A stretch of DNA of 42,006 nucleotides, taken from Verrucomicrobiota bacterium (GTDB taxonomy: Bacteria > Verrucomicrobiota > Verrucomicrobiia > Chthoniobacterales > UBA10450). A program made the position numbers and the translations under genes. The notes beneath the pieces are model-generated. The model saw only the letters and a program-made list of their open reading frames with translations. It was not told the DNA's origin and did no database searches. Shown in pieces: positions 30,623 through 40,200 of the stretch; the stretch's first letter is position 1, and every line of letters starts with the position of its first letter. Location of the stretch: NCBI GenBank assembly GCA_003219195.1, contig QHPX01000085.1, positions 1-42,006 of the forward strand. The letters run 5' to 3'.

Positions 30623-32311
30623 ATGATCTGTCGTCTCGCATTTCTGATGGTTGTTTTCGCCGGCCAGGTTGGTCATGCGCAGCAGGCGGCCGGCGACAGC
30701 AGCGCGCTCAATTTCAAACAATTCGGTCTGCTCGCCATTCAAGATAACGGAAGACGCAAACCGATCGACACCTTCGCCAAAGAAACGCTGATCCGAATCA
30801 CGGGAAGATCGACATATACCAGCGGCGCCAGGAAATGGTCGCCGAATGATTTCGTTTTGTCGGCATTACTTGAAACGCATGACTGGAAAACCGAGCCGAT
30901 GGTTCTGGTTTCGTTTGGCGAATTGAAGGAGAAGCTGGGCCTGGATAAAACCCAACGACGATTTTCCTTCGCGCAATTGATCGCGCTGCCGGAGTTGAAC
31001 CGGCTGGCGAACGAGGCGCACGAATTGCGCAGAGCGGAAAAGCCATTGGACCGGTTGCAGCAGGAAGTGATGAGCGTGAGCGAGCGGCTCGCGCTTTTCG
31101 CGCACGTGATGGACGGAAGCGCGTTCCTTATCCTCCCTACGGCGAAGGACGAAACGGACGCTTGGGTGGTGCCGACGGAATCTTCCCGGTATTATACCGA
31201 CGCGCAATTCGCGCCCATCCAGATCCAGTTGCAAACGGTGGCCACCGCCTATTTTCAGGGCGATGAATTCAATTTCAGCCGCGCCTCGAACCAGCTCCGG
31301 GAAAATTTGCGCGCTCTCAGTCCGTCAATTTATCCGCAAGATCGACAATTGCGCCTCGAATATTTCTACAATCATTTTGACGGCTTTTATCGTGCCATTT
31401 GGTCTTATGGCCTGGCATTTCTTATTTTGCTCATCGCGCATCTGCGCAAACATGGCGGCGTATTGCGCAAGGTTGGCGTAGCGATTGCCGTCCTCGGCCT
31501 CCTCTTCCACGCGAGCGGGATTGCGATGCGGTGCATGATCGCCGGCCGCCCGCCGGTCACGAACATGTATGAGTCGATCATCTGGGTCTCGTTCGCCGTC
31601 TCGTTTTTCGGGATGATTTTCTTTTCTCGCTATCGCACGCCGGTCTATCTGCTCGCGGCCCTGCCGGTCACGCTCACCGCACTGTTGCTTGTGCATCAAA
31701 TGCCGATCGCGATGCCGTCGAGTATCGATCCGCTCGTGCCTGTATTGCGCGACAATTTCTGGCTGACGGTGCACGTGTTAACGATCACGTTGAGTTACGC
31801 GGCCTTTGCGCTCGCGATGGGTTTCGGGCATATCTTGCTTTTTCGCTACGCGCGCAATCCGAGCGGCGCGCGCGCGGATGCGCCGATGCATTTCTGGTTG
31901 TATCGCGTGTTGCAGCTCGGCGTGCTGTTGCTTGCGACAGGCACGATTCTCGGCGGCGTCTGGGCGAATTACTCCTGGGGAAGATTCTGGGGGTGGGACC
32001 CGAAGGAAACCTGGGCGCTGATCGCCTTACTTTGTTACATCCTCACTTTGCATGGCCGACTTGCTGGTTGGTGGACGCAATTCGGTCTGGTGGTGGCGAG
32101 TGTCGTCTGTTTTCTAGCGGTCTTAATGGCGTGGTACGGTGTGAACTTCGTGCTCGGAAAAGGACTTCACTCCTACGGGTTCGGCATCGGCGGCGAGACC
32201 TATGTGGCGGCCTTCGTGATTGTCGATCTTTTATTCGTCGCCTTTGCGATCTGGCGCTACCGGATGAGCAAGCGCGCGGTAATGATAGCCGGGGAGATCG
32301 TCCCCGGTTGA
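30623..32311 (+). CDS. ccsA: Cytochrome c biogenesis protein CcsA with N-terminal periplasmic domain
   Basis: A 562-residue protein from the ATG at 30623. A signal peptide (MICRLAFLMVVFAGQVGHAQ) is followed by about 240 residues of periplasmic domain (QFGLLAIQDNGRRKPIDTFA...). The heme-handling membrane part has about eight TMs and the WWD signature WGRFWGWDPKETWAL. Conserved His are in HVLTITLSYAAF and LHSYGFGIGGE. With ResB (22821) it forms the System II cytochrome c synthase. The long N-terminal domain is typical of Bacteroidetes/Verrucomicrobia/Planctomycetes forms. Decamer copies at 30805, 31338 and 32221. Confidence 0.9.
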   Translation: MICRLAFLMVVFAGQVGHAQQAAGDSSALNFKQFGLLAIQDNGRRKPIDTFAKETLIRITGRSTYTSGARKWSPNDFVLSALLETHDWKTEPMVLVSFGELKEKLGLDKTQRRFSFAQLIALPELNRLANEAHELRRAEKPLDRLQQEVMSVSERLALFAHVMDGSAFLILPTAKDETDAWVVPTESSRYYTDAQFAPIQIQLQTVATAYFQGDEFNFSRASNQLRENLRALSPSIYPQDRQLRLEYFYNHFDGFYRAIWSYGLAFLILLIAHLRKHGGVLRKVGVAIAVLGLLFHASGIAMRCMIAGRPPVTNMYESIIWVSFAVSFFGMIFFSRYRTPVYLLAALPVTLTALLLVHQMPIAMPSSIDPLVPVLRDNFWLTVHVLTITLSYAAFALAMGFGHILLFRYARNPSGARADAPMHFWLYRVLQLGVLLLATGTILGGVWANYSWGRFWGWDPKETWALIALLCYILTLHGRLAGWWTQFGLVVASVVCFLAVLMAWYGVNFVLGKGLHSYGFGIGGETYVAAFVIVDLLFVAFAIWRYRMSKRAVMIAGEIVPG

Positions 32312-32372
32312 TCGCGCTCAGCGAACGCAGCTACAGGAACGTCCCTACCGGTCCACGCATGCGAATCATTAG

Positions 32373-32651
32373 TATGGCAGGACAAAAAACGATGCATCGA
32401 CGCCGTTCGCTCCGGCCGCAATCACCGCCAGCGCGCCCCGGCGAAAACATTCAGACCGGTGGAATAAAGATTGGCATGAAGAGCGGGGCGCAAAAATCTG
32501 CGACCACTCGTGCCAAACGGCGTTCAGCGGGCGTGCGTTGACGTTGGAAGATCGTTCGCTTGTTCCGTGGCAGCGAGATTTATTGGATTATCCGGGCAAA
32601 GCAGTTATCCAGTTAAGCTCAGAACCGTGGCAACCGAAAACATCGCGCTAG
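32373..32651 (+). other. Possible small or 5'-truncated gene
   Basis: An open frame without ATG or GTG from 32373 to the stop at 32649-32651. It reads protein-like toward the end: DRWNKDWHEERGAKICDHSC, TAFSGRALTLEDRSLVPWQ, DLLDYPGKAVIQLSSEPWQP. A TTG at 32538 could start a 37-residue product. It overlaps the DUF2270 start at 32627 by 25 bases in another frame. It may be a remnant of a longer gene or a real small one. The rest of 32312-32626 shows nothing. Confidence 0.3.
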
Positions 32652-33346
32652 CTCCGACCGATGAAGCGACCGTTTCGCTCCAGCGCAGCATCTACGATCC
32701 GGGCTACGTCAATGCGATGTCCCATTTCTATCGCGGCGAGATGGGGCGCATCATGGTTTGGCGGCAGCGGCTCGACATTACGACCAACTGGGCCATCACC
32801 AGCAGCACCGCCATCATCACTATCGCATTTGCCAATCGCGAGGTGCCGCACATCATTTTCTTTTTCAACCTCGCGATTGTCTGGGTGATGCTTTGGATCG
32901 AAGCCCGGCGCTATCGCTTTTATGACGCGTTTCGCGCGCGCATCCGCATGCTCGAAGCGCATTTCCTTGTTCCAATGGTGATGGAGAACCGCGACTTGCT
33001 ACAAGGCGAATGGAAGAAGCTCGTCTGCGAAGATTTGATCCTGCCCTGTTTCAAAATCAGCAAGTTGGAAGCGATCGGCCGCCGCTTGAAACGCAATTAC
33101 GTTTTTATTTTCATCCTCATCCTGGTGGCGTGGGTGACGAAAATCTTCCTGCACGCCCCAATGGCGATGGATAACGTGCCCGCTTTTTATCGAGCGCTGC
33201 GCGTTGGTCACATTCCTTCCTGGCTGGTGGCGTTCGTTTTCGTCGGCACGTTCATTAGCGTCATTGCGATTACGATTTACGTCAGCAAAAAATCTTCCGG
33301 CGAAATTTCCGAGTTCGGGACACACCGTTCGCTCTGGCGGATTTGA
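32627..33346 (+). CDS. DUF2270 family membrane protein
   Basis: A 239-residue protein from a GTG at 32627. It reads MSHFYRGEMGRIMVWRQRLD, TTNWAITSSTAIITIAFA and VWVMLWIEARRYRFYDAFRA, RIRMLEAHF, then two C-terminal TMs. MSHFYRGE-R---WR-RLD-TTNWA is the hallmark of DUF2270. Four hydrophobic segments in all. Function is unknown. Its TGA overlaps the mazG ATG (TGATG), so the two are translated in coupling. Upstream in-frame sequence without ATG is not used. Confidence 0.85.
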   Translation: MATENIALAPTDEATVSLQRSIYDPGYVNAMSHFYRGEMGRIMVWRQRLDITTNWAITSSTAIITIAFANREVPHIIFFFNLAIVWVMLWIEARRYRFYDAFRARIRMLEAHFLVPMVMENRDLLQGEWKKLVCEDLILPCFKISKLEAIGRRLKRNYVFIFILILVAWVTKIFLHAPMAMDNVPAFYRALRVGHIPSWLVAFVFVGTFISVIAITIYVSKKSSGEISEFGTHRSLWRI

Positions 33347-34149
33347 TGAGCGAATTTGGGAAGTTGTGCGAAATCGTCGCGCGCTTGCGCGCACCCGGCG
33401 GTTGTCCGTGGGACCGCGAGCAAACGCATGAGTCGCTCTTGCCGGGATTGATTGAAGAAGCTTACGAAGTGGCCGGGGCGGTGCGGGCGGACGACAACGC
33501 AAATTTTCGCGAAGAATTGGGCGATCTTCTCCTTCTCATCGTGATGCACGCCGAGATCGCGTGCGAAGGCGGCCAATTTAACATCGGCAATGTTGTTCGG
33601 GACGTGACGGAGAAACTGATCCGGCGTCATCCGCATGTCTTTGGCAAAAGCGACGCACGCGACGCCGGTGCGGTTTTAAAACAGTGGGAAGCGATTAAGC
33701 GCGATGAAAAGAAGAGCGACCAACATTATCTGGCGAGTTTGCCGGACGCGCTTCCGGCATTGATGCGCGCGCAAAAAGCGCAAAGCAAAGTTGCCCGCGT
33801 TAATTTCGATTGGACCGAGCTGACTGACGTGATTGCAAAGGTTGAAGAAGAACTCGAGGAAACGAAATCGGCGATGGCGTCGCGAGATCGACAACAAATT
33901 GAGGACGAGATCGGCGATTTGCTTTTTGCGGTCGTCAATCTGGCGCGCAAATGCAAACTCGATGCGGAGAGCGCGCTGCAAGCCGCAACTGACAGATTCG
34001 TCGCGCGTTTCAATCGGCTGGAGGATGAGCTTCAGGCGCGCGGCAAACGGCTGGGAAATGTCGATCTTGCGGAGATGGACGCGATTTGGAACCGGATTAA
34101 GAAAACGCCGAACGTCCAACGCCCAACGCCCAACGCCGAATGTTTCTGA
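33346..34149 (+). CDS. mazG: Nucleoside triphosphate pyrophosphohydrolase MazG
   Basis: A 267-residue tandem MazG protein. The first domain has GGCPWDREQTHESLLPGLIE, EEAYEV and EELGDLLLLIVMHAE (the EExxE-type metal site). The second has KVEEELEETKSAM and EDEIGDLLFAVVNLARK. It hydrolyses NTPs to NMP and PPi, as house-cleaning and in stringent-response recovery. The last residues (TPNVQRPTPNAECF) come from an intergenic repeat and are not family sequence. The start overlaps the DUF2270 stop. Decamer copy at 34059 (NVDLA), near-copy at 33884. Confidence 0.93.
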   Translation: MSEFGKLCEIVARLRAPGGCPWDREQTHESLLPGLIEEAYEVAGAVRADDNANFREELGDLLLLIVMHAEIACEGGQFNIGNVVRDVTEKLIRRHPHVFGKSDARDAGAVLKQWEAIKRDEKKSDQHYLASLPDALPALMRAQKAQSKVARVNFDWTELTDVIAKVEEELEETKSAMASRDRQQIEDEIGDLLFAVVNLARKCKLDAESALQAATDRFVARFNRLEDELQARGKRLGNVDLAEMDAIWNRIKKTPNVQRPTPNAECF

Positions 34150-34167
34150 GTTCGATATTGGACGTTC
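34110..34167. repeat. Inverted repeat forming the mazG C-terminal tail
   Basis: GAACGTCCAA (34110-34119) and TTGGACGTTC (34158-34167) are a perfect 10-bp inverted pair, with CCAACGC repeats between. Its translation NVQRPTPNAE is seen at gene ends in several bacterial groups. It overlaps the last 13 codons of mazG, including its stop. Confidence 0.65.
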
Positions 34168-34224
34168 GACGTTGAGCGTTGAATGTTTGCTTCTCCTTCG
34201 CCTTTGGCGATATTCGCCATCCCG

Positions 34225-34710
34225 ATGTCGATCCTGATTAATTTGCTCCTGGGTCTTTGGATATTCGTGGCGCTGCTCATGGTGCTCGTGATCCTGATGC
34301 AGCGGCCAAAAAGCGAGGGTTTGGGCGCCGCGTTTGGTGGAGCCGTGACGGAAAATATTTTTGGCGCGCAAACCACGAATGTGCTCGTGAAATTTACGGC
34401 GTGGCTGGCGGGCTTCTTCTTTGTCCTGACATTCGCGTTGTCGATCCTCTACGCCCGCAAAGCGAGCGGCGATAGCACATTGCGGCGCGAGCTGATGAAA
34501 CAGCAAACTGCTCCCGTAGGTGCAGCTTCGCCGGCGACTTCGGCGACTCCAGCAGCACCTGCTGGTTCGCCATCGTCTTCGCGCGCGCCTGATTCTGGCG
34601 CAGGCGTGCTGCCCGCAGGCAGCGCGACACCAGTGGCCGCGTCGTCCGCAAAAGCGCCAGCTGCGCCTTTACTTTCTCCTGCGGCTTCCGTGAGCCCGAA
34701 ACCACGCTAA
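34225..34710 (+). CDS. secG: Preprotein translocase subunit SecG
   Basis: A 161-residue protein from the ATG at 34225. Two TMs flank LMQRPKSEGLGAAFGGAVTE, then NIFGAQTTNVLVKFTAWLA, the classic SecG core. It binds SecYE and helps SecA-driven export. The usual SecG is about 75-110 residues; here an Ala/Pro/Ser-rich tail of about 70 residues (AAPAGSPSSSRAP...) is added, probably cytoplasmic and disordered. A near-copy of the decamer (TGTCGATCCT) forms its start codon region. Confidence 0.9.
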   Translation: MSILINLLLGLWIFVALLMVLVILMQRPKSEGLGAAFGGAVTENIFGAQTTNVLVKFTAWLAGFFFVLTFALSILYARKASGDSTLRRELMKQQTAPVGAASPATSATPAAPAGSPSSSRAPDSGAGVLPAGSATPVAASSAKAPAAPLLSPAASVSPKPR

Positions 34711-34722
34711 GGGATACCTCGG

Positions 34723-36156
34723 TCAGCGACCCGCCTCAGGCGGGCTGCGATCGTCTGGCGCGGAAAGCCGACCGAGGGCTCGGAGCAACGCGTATTGGGT
34801 TTTGTTGTAGTCGGTGACGATGTTGAGATAATCGTTCCGAACACGCGACAACTCCTGTTGCGCTTGAATCGTCTCAAGAACGACTCCAACGCCGAACTCT
34901 TTGCGTTCCTGACCGAGACGCAACGCTTCCTCGGCATCGGAAAGCGATTGCTTGGCGGTGGCAATCTGGTCGGCGAGCGACTGGACGCGCGTCTGGCTGG
35001 TGATCACCTCGTTAGCAACTTGATCGATCACTTTGTCGGCCGTGAGTGCGGCGCCGCGTCGGCGCGCCTGCCGGCCATGAATATTTCCGAAATCGAACAG
35101 GCCGCCCGGTCCGACGCGCCAGTTGAGCAACGCCACGTAGTCCTCCGATCCGCCGAAGTGTCCGGTCTCGCTGTCTTTTCCGCCGCCAAGCTTGCCGAAA
35201 AACGCCTGGCCGCCGACGCTCGGAATCAGCGGACCGTAAATCGCGCCGTTCTTCGCTTGCTGAGCGGCGCTGAGAAACGCAGCGCTCTGTTGTGTTTCCG
35301 GCCGCATCGCCAAAGCCTGCGAGACAAGGTCACCGAGCGGCTCTTTCGGAGAAACAATCGAGAACGGCACCACGCTCGGATCGCGCGGCATCAGTTCGAT
35401 GATTGGATCGAGATGCAAAATCTGAACCAGCCTCGCGGAAGCGAGGCGCACATTTTCTTCCGCTCGCCGCAATGCAATCTCGTCGCGCTGTTGCTGTACT
35501 TTGACGCGAAGCGCGTCGCCTTTGAAGGCGATACCCGCGTTCACGGCACGCTCGATCTCCGCCGCGTAATCGGTCGAGGCCCGCAACGCTTCACGCGCAA
35601 CTCCTACCGCTTCATGCGCCGCGGCCAAATCGAAATAGCTGCGCGCGGCCGCGAGGATTGTTTCCTGTTGCTGCGCGTCGACGCCGTGGCGAGCGGCTTT
35701 CGTAAGCTGATGGGCTTCGAGCGATTTGAAAATCGCGTCGCCGATGTCGGTCTGCGCTGCGATTATCGATCCTGGCGCGTAACTTTGCTTGTGGACTTCT
35801 TCGATCGAGCCTTCGGTGTTTTGAATCAGGTTGTCGTGCCGGCGATACGTCACGCCCGGCGCGACCCACGGGAAAAACCGCTCGATCGCGCTCTCCTCTG
35901 CCGCATATGCCTCGGCCACCTTTCCCCGCGCGAGTTGGATGTCGATGTTGCGGGCACCGGCCAACCGCAGCGCCGAAGGCAGGTCGATGGTCAGGAATTG
36001 TGATTCGACCGCGCCGGCCGTGAAACAAGTCAAAATGGCAAACAACCCAACATGAAACACGACTTGGAGGGCGGAGCTCCTGCGACGCCGGGCTCGCTGG
36101 AGCTCGCCCCTCCATAAATTCAGCTCACCCAACGTAGCGAAACACCAGCCCTTCAT
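34723..36156 (-). CDS. TolC-family outer-membrane efflux protein
   Basis: Up to 477 residues, with the outer-membrane factor plan: ESQFLTIDLPSALRLAGARN, coiled-coil helices (RLASARLVQILHLDP, QSLADQIATAKQSLSDAEEAL), and a second repeat with QAQQELSRVRNDYLNIVTDY. It forms the trimeric exit duct for the RND-MFP pump encoded upstream. The ATG at 36156 overlaps the MFP stop (ATGA), like the other junctions of the operon, and is used here. A palindromic repeat (36065-36114) encodes the Arg-rich start (ELQRARRRRSS), so a GTG at 36060 could be the older start. The 3' end is also within a hairpin (PPEAGR). Confidence 0.88.
   Translation of the reverse strand: MKGWCFATLGELNLWRGELQRARRRRSSALQVVFHVGLFAILTCFTAGAVESQFLTIDLPSALRLAGARNIDIQLARGKVAEAYAAEESAIERFFPWVAPGVTYRRHDNLIQNTEGSIEEVHKQSYAPGSIIAAQTDIGDAIFKSLEAHQLTKAARHGVDAQQQETILAAARSYFDLAAAHEAVGVAREALRASTDYAAEIERAVNAGIAFKGDALRVKVQQQRDEIALRRAEENVRLASARLVQILHLDPIIELMPRDPSVVPFSIVSPKEPLGDLVSQALAMRPETQQSAAFLSAAQQAKNGAIYGPLIPSVGGQAFFGKLGGGKDSETGHFGGSEDYVALLNWRVGPGGLFDFGNIHGRQARRRGAALTADKVIDQVANEVITSQTRVQSLADQIATAKQSLSDAEEALRLGQERKEFGVGVVLETIQAQQELSRVRNDYLNIVTDYNKTQYALLRALGRLSAPDDRSPPEAGR
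34730..34744. terminator. GC hairpin between convergent secG and tolC ends
   Basis: CCCGCCT (34730-34736), one base, AGGCGGG (34738-34744). It sits where the plus-strand secG and minus-strand tolC genes meet and overlaps the last tolC codons. No T-run follows on either strand, so termination may be weak or Rho-dependent. Confidence 0.4.
36065..36114. repeat. Palindromic repeat element 9, inside the tolC 5' end
   Basis: TGGAGGGCGGAGCTCC (36065-36080) pairs with GGAGCTCGCCCCTCCA (36099-36114) over 14 of 16 bases. On the plus or minus strand it translates as GRAPASPAS or GELQRARRR, strings common at gene ends in Verrucomicrobia and Planctomycetes. Here it is between the tolC ATG and its signal-peptide core. 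Confidence 0.65.
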
Positions 36157-37214
36157 TTGCTTTCGGTGGCCTGAACTCTTTGGCCGTCCGTGACGGATTG
36201 TTTGCCTGCGACGATGACGGCGTCGCCGGGTCCGCAGCCTTTGAGAATTTCCACGTTTACGCTGTCGTCGAAGCCGGTGGTGAGAGCGACCTTGAGCGCT
36301 TTCTTGTCGCGCACGACAAAAACGCTGTTCTTGTTCTTCTCAGTAACGAGCGCTTCGGCGGGAATGAGCAGCGCGTTTTCTTTTTTTTGCAGCTCGATCT
36401 CGACACTCGCCCACATCCCGGGACGCAACGCGAGATCTGGATTGGAAATTTCAATTTCGGTCGCCATTGTTTTAGTCGATTCATCCAGCGCGTAGGAGAA
36501 ACGCGTGATCGTGCCGGCAAACGTGCGGCCCGGCAGCTCGTCCACGGTCACTTTCACCGGTAAATCTTTTTTCACGGACGGCGCTTCCGTATCCGGGATT
36601 GCCACGTCTATGCGCACCGTGCTGAAATCCATCAACGTCACCACGGCCGCGCTTTTGGACGTGCTGCTTGAGGTGGGCGCAGGAATAAGCGCGCCAGGAT
36701 CGACCCAGCGCTTCGTGATCACTCCGGAAAATGGGGCGGTGATCTTCGCATAAGTCAGCAGCGTCTCGATCCGTTGGACGCCTGCCACCGCAACGCTCGA
36801 TTTCGCTTTCGCAGCGTCCACGGTCTGAGGCATGACCAAATCGGAAGCCTTTTTCTGCGCTTCAGTCACCCGCTTGTAATCGAGCTGCGCCGCTTCCGCT
36901 TCCGCCCTCGCTTTCACGAGATCCGCCAGCATTTCGGGCGCCTCGATCTCAGCGAGCGTATCGCCTTCCTTCACGCTGTCGCCCTTGTCCACGTTGATCG
37001 TTTTCAAATAACCCGCGACCTTGGCATAGAGCGTCGCTTCTTGATAAGCCGTCACGTTTCCCGGAAGCGTGACTCTGCGAACAATTTCGCCATGTTTCGG
37101 ATGAATTGTTTGCACCGGCGTAGCCGGATTTTGCGGTCCTCGGAACCAATCGCAGCCAGCCAGCGCCGCGACGCTGAACACGACTGTGCAGACTTTCGTC
37201 GCGATTCTCTTCAT
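36153..37214 (-). CDS. RND efflux membrane fusion protein (HlyD/AcrA type)
   Basis: A 353-residue lipoprotein. The signal VVFSVAALAGC ends in a lipobox with Cys24 region. The plan is GEIVRRVTLPGNVTAYQEAT, lipoyl half KVAGYLKTINVDKGDSVKEG, a short coiled hairpin (KARAEAEAAQLDYKRVTEAQ), the second lipoyl half ITAPFSGVITKRWVDPGAL, then the beta-barrel and membrane-proximal domains. It bridges the RND pump and the TolC duct. Both ends overlap neighbours by four bases. The family does not reveal the substrate. Confidence 0.92.
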   Translation of the reverse strand: MKRIATKVCTVVFSVAALAGCDWFRGPQNPATPVQTIHPKHGEIVRRVTLPGNVTAYQEATLYAKVAGYLKTINVDKGDSVKEGDTLAEIEAPEMLADLVKARAEAEAAQLDYKRVTEAQKKASDLVMPQTVDAAKAKSSVAVAGVQRIETLLTYAKITAPFSGVITKRWVDPGALIPAPTSSSTSKSAAVVTLMDFSTVRIDVAIPDTEAPSVKKDLPVKVTVDELPGRTFAGTITRFSYALDESTKTMATEIEISNPDLALRPGMWASVEIELQKKENALLIPAEALVTEKNKNSVFVVRDKKALKVALTTGFDDSVNVEILKGCGPGDAVIVAGKQSVTDGQRVQATESK

Positions 37215-40200
37215 GAAACGGCGACTGCTTTCTCGCGCTTGAACAAGACGTAAAGCACGGGCACAACGAAGAGCACGAGTGCGAGGGCCGCGAGAATTCC
37301 GCCGACGACAGCGCGGGCGAGCGGGATGTTCGGGCCACCAAACATCGCCATCGGCGTGAGACCGAGGATCGCGGCCAGACCCGTCATCAAAATCGGGCGC
37401 AGACGGATCGCGGCGGCCTCGGTGATAGCGTCGCGCGGAGATTTGCGCTCACTTTTTTCGACGGCCTCAGCGAGAATCCGATTGGCGAAATCGACCATGA
37501 GCACGCTGAAACTCACCACGATGCCGACCATCATGATAATGCCCATCACTGATTGGATCGACAAGTAGGTGCGCGTGAGAAAGAGCATCCAGGCAACGCC
37601 GATTAGCCCGAGCGGCACCGCGAACATGACGATGAACGGATCGAGAAAGGAGCGAAACTGCACGATCATGACGAGATAAACGAGCACCACCGCAAGCACG
37701 AAACCGAAGCCGAGCGATTTGAACGACTCGCGCATCGACTGCACTTCGCCCCGCATTTGAATGGAGTAGCCCTCGGGAACTTGCGCGCGGTCGTTCGTTA
37801 TCTTGTCGATGTAACGCTCAATGTCGCCCGCGACCGAGCCGACATCGCGACCGCGCACGTTCACGAAAACGTCCGTGACGCGGGTGATGTTGAGGTGATT
37901 GATTTCCGAATAGGCCGTGCCGCGCGAAAATTTTGCAACCGTCCGTAACGCCACCGGCACCGGCTGCTTTTTCCCGGTGATCGGAATGTCGAGCACGGTG
38001 TTGATCGATTGAATGTCATTCTCGCGATATTGCGCGCCGATGAAATAGTGGTTGCCATTTTTCTCGTCGATCCAAAACGAGGGCGCGAAGTTGGTCGAGC
38101 TGTTGAGCGCAGTGACGATGTTTTTGACAATCTCTTCCTGGGTCAGCCCGACTTGTGCGGCTTTGACGCGATCAACGTCGATGTTGATTTGCGGCGCGTC
38201 GAGCCGCTGCTGAATGCGCGCATCGACGGCGCCGGAGACGGTTTCGGCGAAGCGCTTAATTTTTTCCGCGATGTCGTGAGCGACCTCGAGTTTGTTGCCT
38301 TCAATTTGAATGTTGATGGGCGACGGCAGACCGCCGTTGAGCGCGGCGCTGAGCATCCCGCCAGTGTCGAAGTTGAACTCGGTGCCGGGAAATTGCTGCG
38401 GCAGTTTTTTTCGCAACTCATCGACATAGGAAAAAGTCGAGCGCCCATGATGCTGGGCGAGTTGGACAAGAATGAACGTGTCCTGCGGCCCGGAGTTGGG
38501 CGTGTAAGCAGCCGGCCAGTCGAGCAACACGCCGAGATTCGAAATGATGATCTTGCGGTCCTTTTCGGGAACGACAGCCCCGATCGCTTTCTCGACCTGC
38601 GCCACAAGCTCTTCCGTCTTCTCGATCCGCAATCCGGTCGTGGCGCGCATCTTCACGGTGAACTGTCCGGCATCGGTCTGCGGGAAAAGTTCCGTGCCGA
38701 CGGTTTTCAAAACAAACATCGACAAAACGAAGAGCGCGGCCGTTCCGATGAGCACCGGCCAGCGCAAATCGAGCGCGCGCTCGAGCGCACGTGAGTAGCG
38801 ACCGCGCAGACGTTCGAACCAGCTTTCCTGTTTAGGTTTTTGCTCGTCAGTCGCGCGGAAAAACTTCGCCGAGCACGTGGGCACGAGCGTGAGCGCCAAC
38901 ACGTAGCTCGTGCCGAGCGCCATGATCACCGCCTTGGCCAGCGGCGTGAACAAAAATTTGCCGATGCCGGTGATGAAGACGAGCGGAAAAAAGACAACCG
39001 CCAATGTGATGGTGATGATAAGCAGCGGTTTGCCGACCTCGATCGCGCCGTCGCGCGCCGCTTCGAACGCGGACTTGCCCATTTCCAAATGGCGCTGGCT
39101 ATTCTCGATGACCACAATTGACTGGTCGATCAGCAGTCCGATCACGAGCGCAAGGCCGCCGAGCGTCATGGCGTTGAGCGTTTCATGCGTGAAATACAAC
39201 CCGACCAAGGCGCCAAGACAGGCGAGCGGGAGCGAGATCAGCACAATCGCCATCGGCCGCGCGCTGCGGAGAAAGATCAGCACCAGAACGGCGGCGAGCA
39301 CGGCGCCGATCACCGCTTCCTGGACGAGATTGCGAATCGCCTGGCGCACGTAAACCGACTGGTCCATCACCACGTCGAGGTTAATGCCTTTGATGCGCTC
39401 GAGGATCGGTTTGAGCTGGGCTTTGATTCCTTCAACAACCGCGATCGTGTTTGCGCCCGGCTGCCGGTAGATCGGGACGTAAACCTGCCGCTTGCCTTGC
39501 ACGCGGACGATGTTCGTTTGGATTTGATGCGAATCTTCGACCTTCGCGACGTCACGGATATAGGTCGTCGGGCCGTTGCCAACACGAAGCGGCAGGTCGT
39601 TAAGCTGCGCAACGGCCGGCACCATGCCGTTGGCGTTGATCTGGTAATCGAGCGCGCCAAACTTGGCGTCGCCGGTCGGGATCATCACGTTGAAATCACG
39701 GACGGCATTGATGACATCGAGCGGCGACAGACCGCGCGCCTGCGCCTTCAGTGGATCGACATAGGCGAGAATGCGTCGCAATCTCCCGCCGTAAACCGCA
39801 GGCGCGATGACGCCGGTGATCGATTGCAAACGATTGCGCAAATCGAAATAGGCGACGTCGTAAAGTTTCGTTTCATCAAATGTCGGGCTCGAAACGCTGA
39901 TGAGGGCGAGCGGGATCGACGCGGTCGGATCGAACGGCATCACCATTGGCGGGATAGTGCCCGGCGGCAGATAATAGAGGTCGCTCATCGCTAGCGAGGT
40001 GACCTGCGACATCGCCGTGTTTGGATCGACATCTTCACGAAAGAAATCTTTCAGGATGCTCACGCCGACCATCGATTTTGCCTCCTGCCGCGCGATGCCG
40101 TTCGATTGTCCCGTCCAACGCTCTAGCCGCGTGGTGATGTCTTTCTCCATCACTTCTGCCGGCATGCCGGGATAGAAGGTGAGAATTTGCACCGCCGGCG

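Noticed and set aside
34795-36003. 402-codon plus-strand frame opposite tolC
   Set aside because: Antisense shadow; Arg-rich, no signal peptide and no recognisable domain.
38009-39994. Long plus-strand frames opposite the RND gene
   Set aside because: Shadows of a 1035-residue gene with full RND motifs.
37557-40032. TGGATCGACA sites in the RND gene
   Set aside because: They share only the 8-base core with the decamer and read as ordinary codons, so they were not counted.
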